From Chara braunii (taxonomy: Eukaryota > Streptophyta > Charophyceae > Charales > Characeae): a DNA stretch of 21,955 nt. The notes beneath the pieces were generated by a model, which worked only from the letters and a program-made list of their open reading frames with translations, had not been told where the DNA came from and ran no database searches. Of this stretch, positions 21,883 through 21,955 are shown in pieces. The stretch's first letter is position 1; each line of letters opens with the position of its first letter. The stretch covers positions 6,502,489-6,524,443 of the forward strand of contig BFEA01000011.1 in the NCBI GenBank assembly GCA_003427395.1. The letters are read 5' to 3'. Position numbers and translations under genes: made by a program.

Positions 21883-21955
21883 GTCCAGGAGGCTGCTCTT
21901 GCCAATGCCGAAGGCAGTCAGGGGCTGCCGCTGCAGCTCCTGCTCAAGGCTGTCG
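21883..21955 (+). other. 73-bp chimeric tail identical to 8999-9071
   Basis: All 73 bases after the adapter equal 8999-9071 (inside LTR A). Strand order is as expected if a genomic fragment running from 8999 to 21844 was circularised: right end, adapter, left end. The tail is therefore not a second genomic copy, although another near-identical LTR elsewhere cannot be excluded. Confidence 0.92.

Overview
This is a stretch of eukaryotic nuclear DNA. One repeat-swollen gene on the minus strand accounts for almost all of the host coding sequence: a TOUSLED-like serine/threonine kinase (TLK/TSL family). Five exons can be placed to the base (19938-19728, 15872-15608, 14566-14512, 11690-11529, 932-831). 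All have GT/AG borders and mutually compatible phases, and together they give 264 residues from the ATP-binding lysine to the stop codon. The glycine-rich loop and the N-terminal part are not visible and presumably lie beyond the right edge. The kinase reads closest to green-plant TOUSLED from memory. With the very long introns and Ty3/gypsy debris this suggests a large streptophyte genome, possibly a charophyte alga; the organism call is inference, and no search was run.

Right to left, in gene direction: 21844-19939 is intron sequence with a TCA-rich minisatellite; exon a; a 3.9 kb intron holding a fold-back repeat cluster (17552-18215), one copy of an unclassified repeat family called X here (18565-19412), and a 590-bp purine tract with a run of 68 G; exon b; a 1.0 kb intron; exon c; a 2.8 kb intron with a dispersed repeat of about 135 bp and a decayed, in-frame second copy of exon c (12008-12056); exon d; then a 10.6 kb intron. 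That last intron begins with two extra tandem copies of the end of exon d and its splice donor (10720-11294). It then holds a second X copy containing a large palindrome (9357-10425), a broken Ty3/gypsy pol split by LTR insertions (6207-9356), a LINE endonuclease scrap near 3.4 kb and many microsatellites. The terminal exon e with its TAG stop lies at 932-831, and the 3' flank fills 1-830.

The most informative biology is evolutionary. Two solo LTRs of one family sit in older repeat sequence. One has a perfect 5-bp target duplication and a matching empty site elsewhere in the window. Two exon borders of the kinase have been duplicated inside its own introns, creating decoy donors and a possible alternative exon.

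The window also carries sequencing artefacts. A complete Tn5 mosaic-end mate-pair junction lies at 21845-21882, followed by 73 bases identical to 8999-9071. Genomic sequence should therefore be read as ending at 21844. A second, damaged junction lies at 1392-1418, between exon e and the rest of the gene. No tRNA, rRNA, CRISPR array or bacterial gene was seen.
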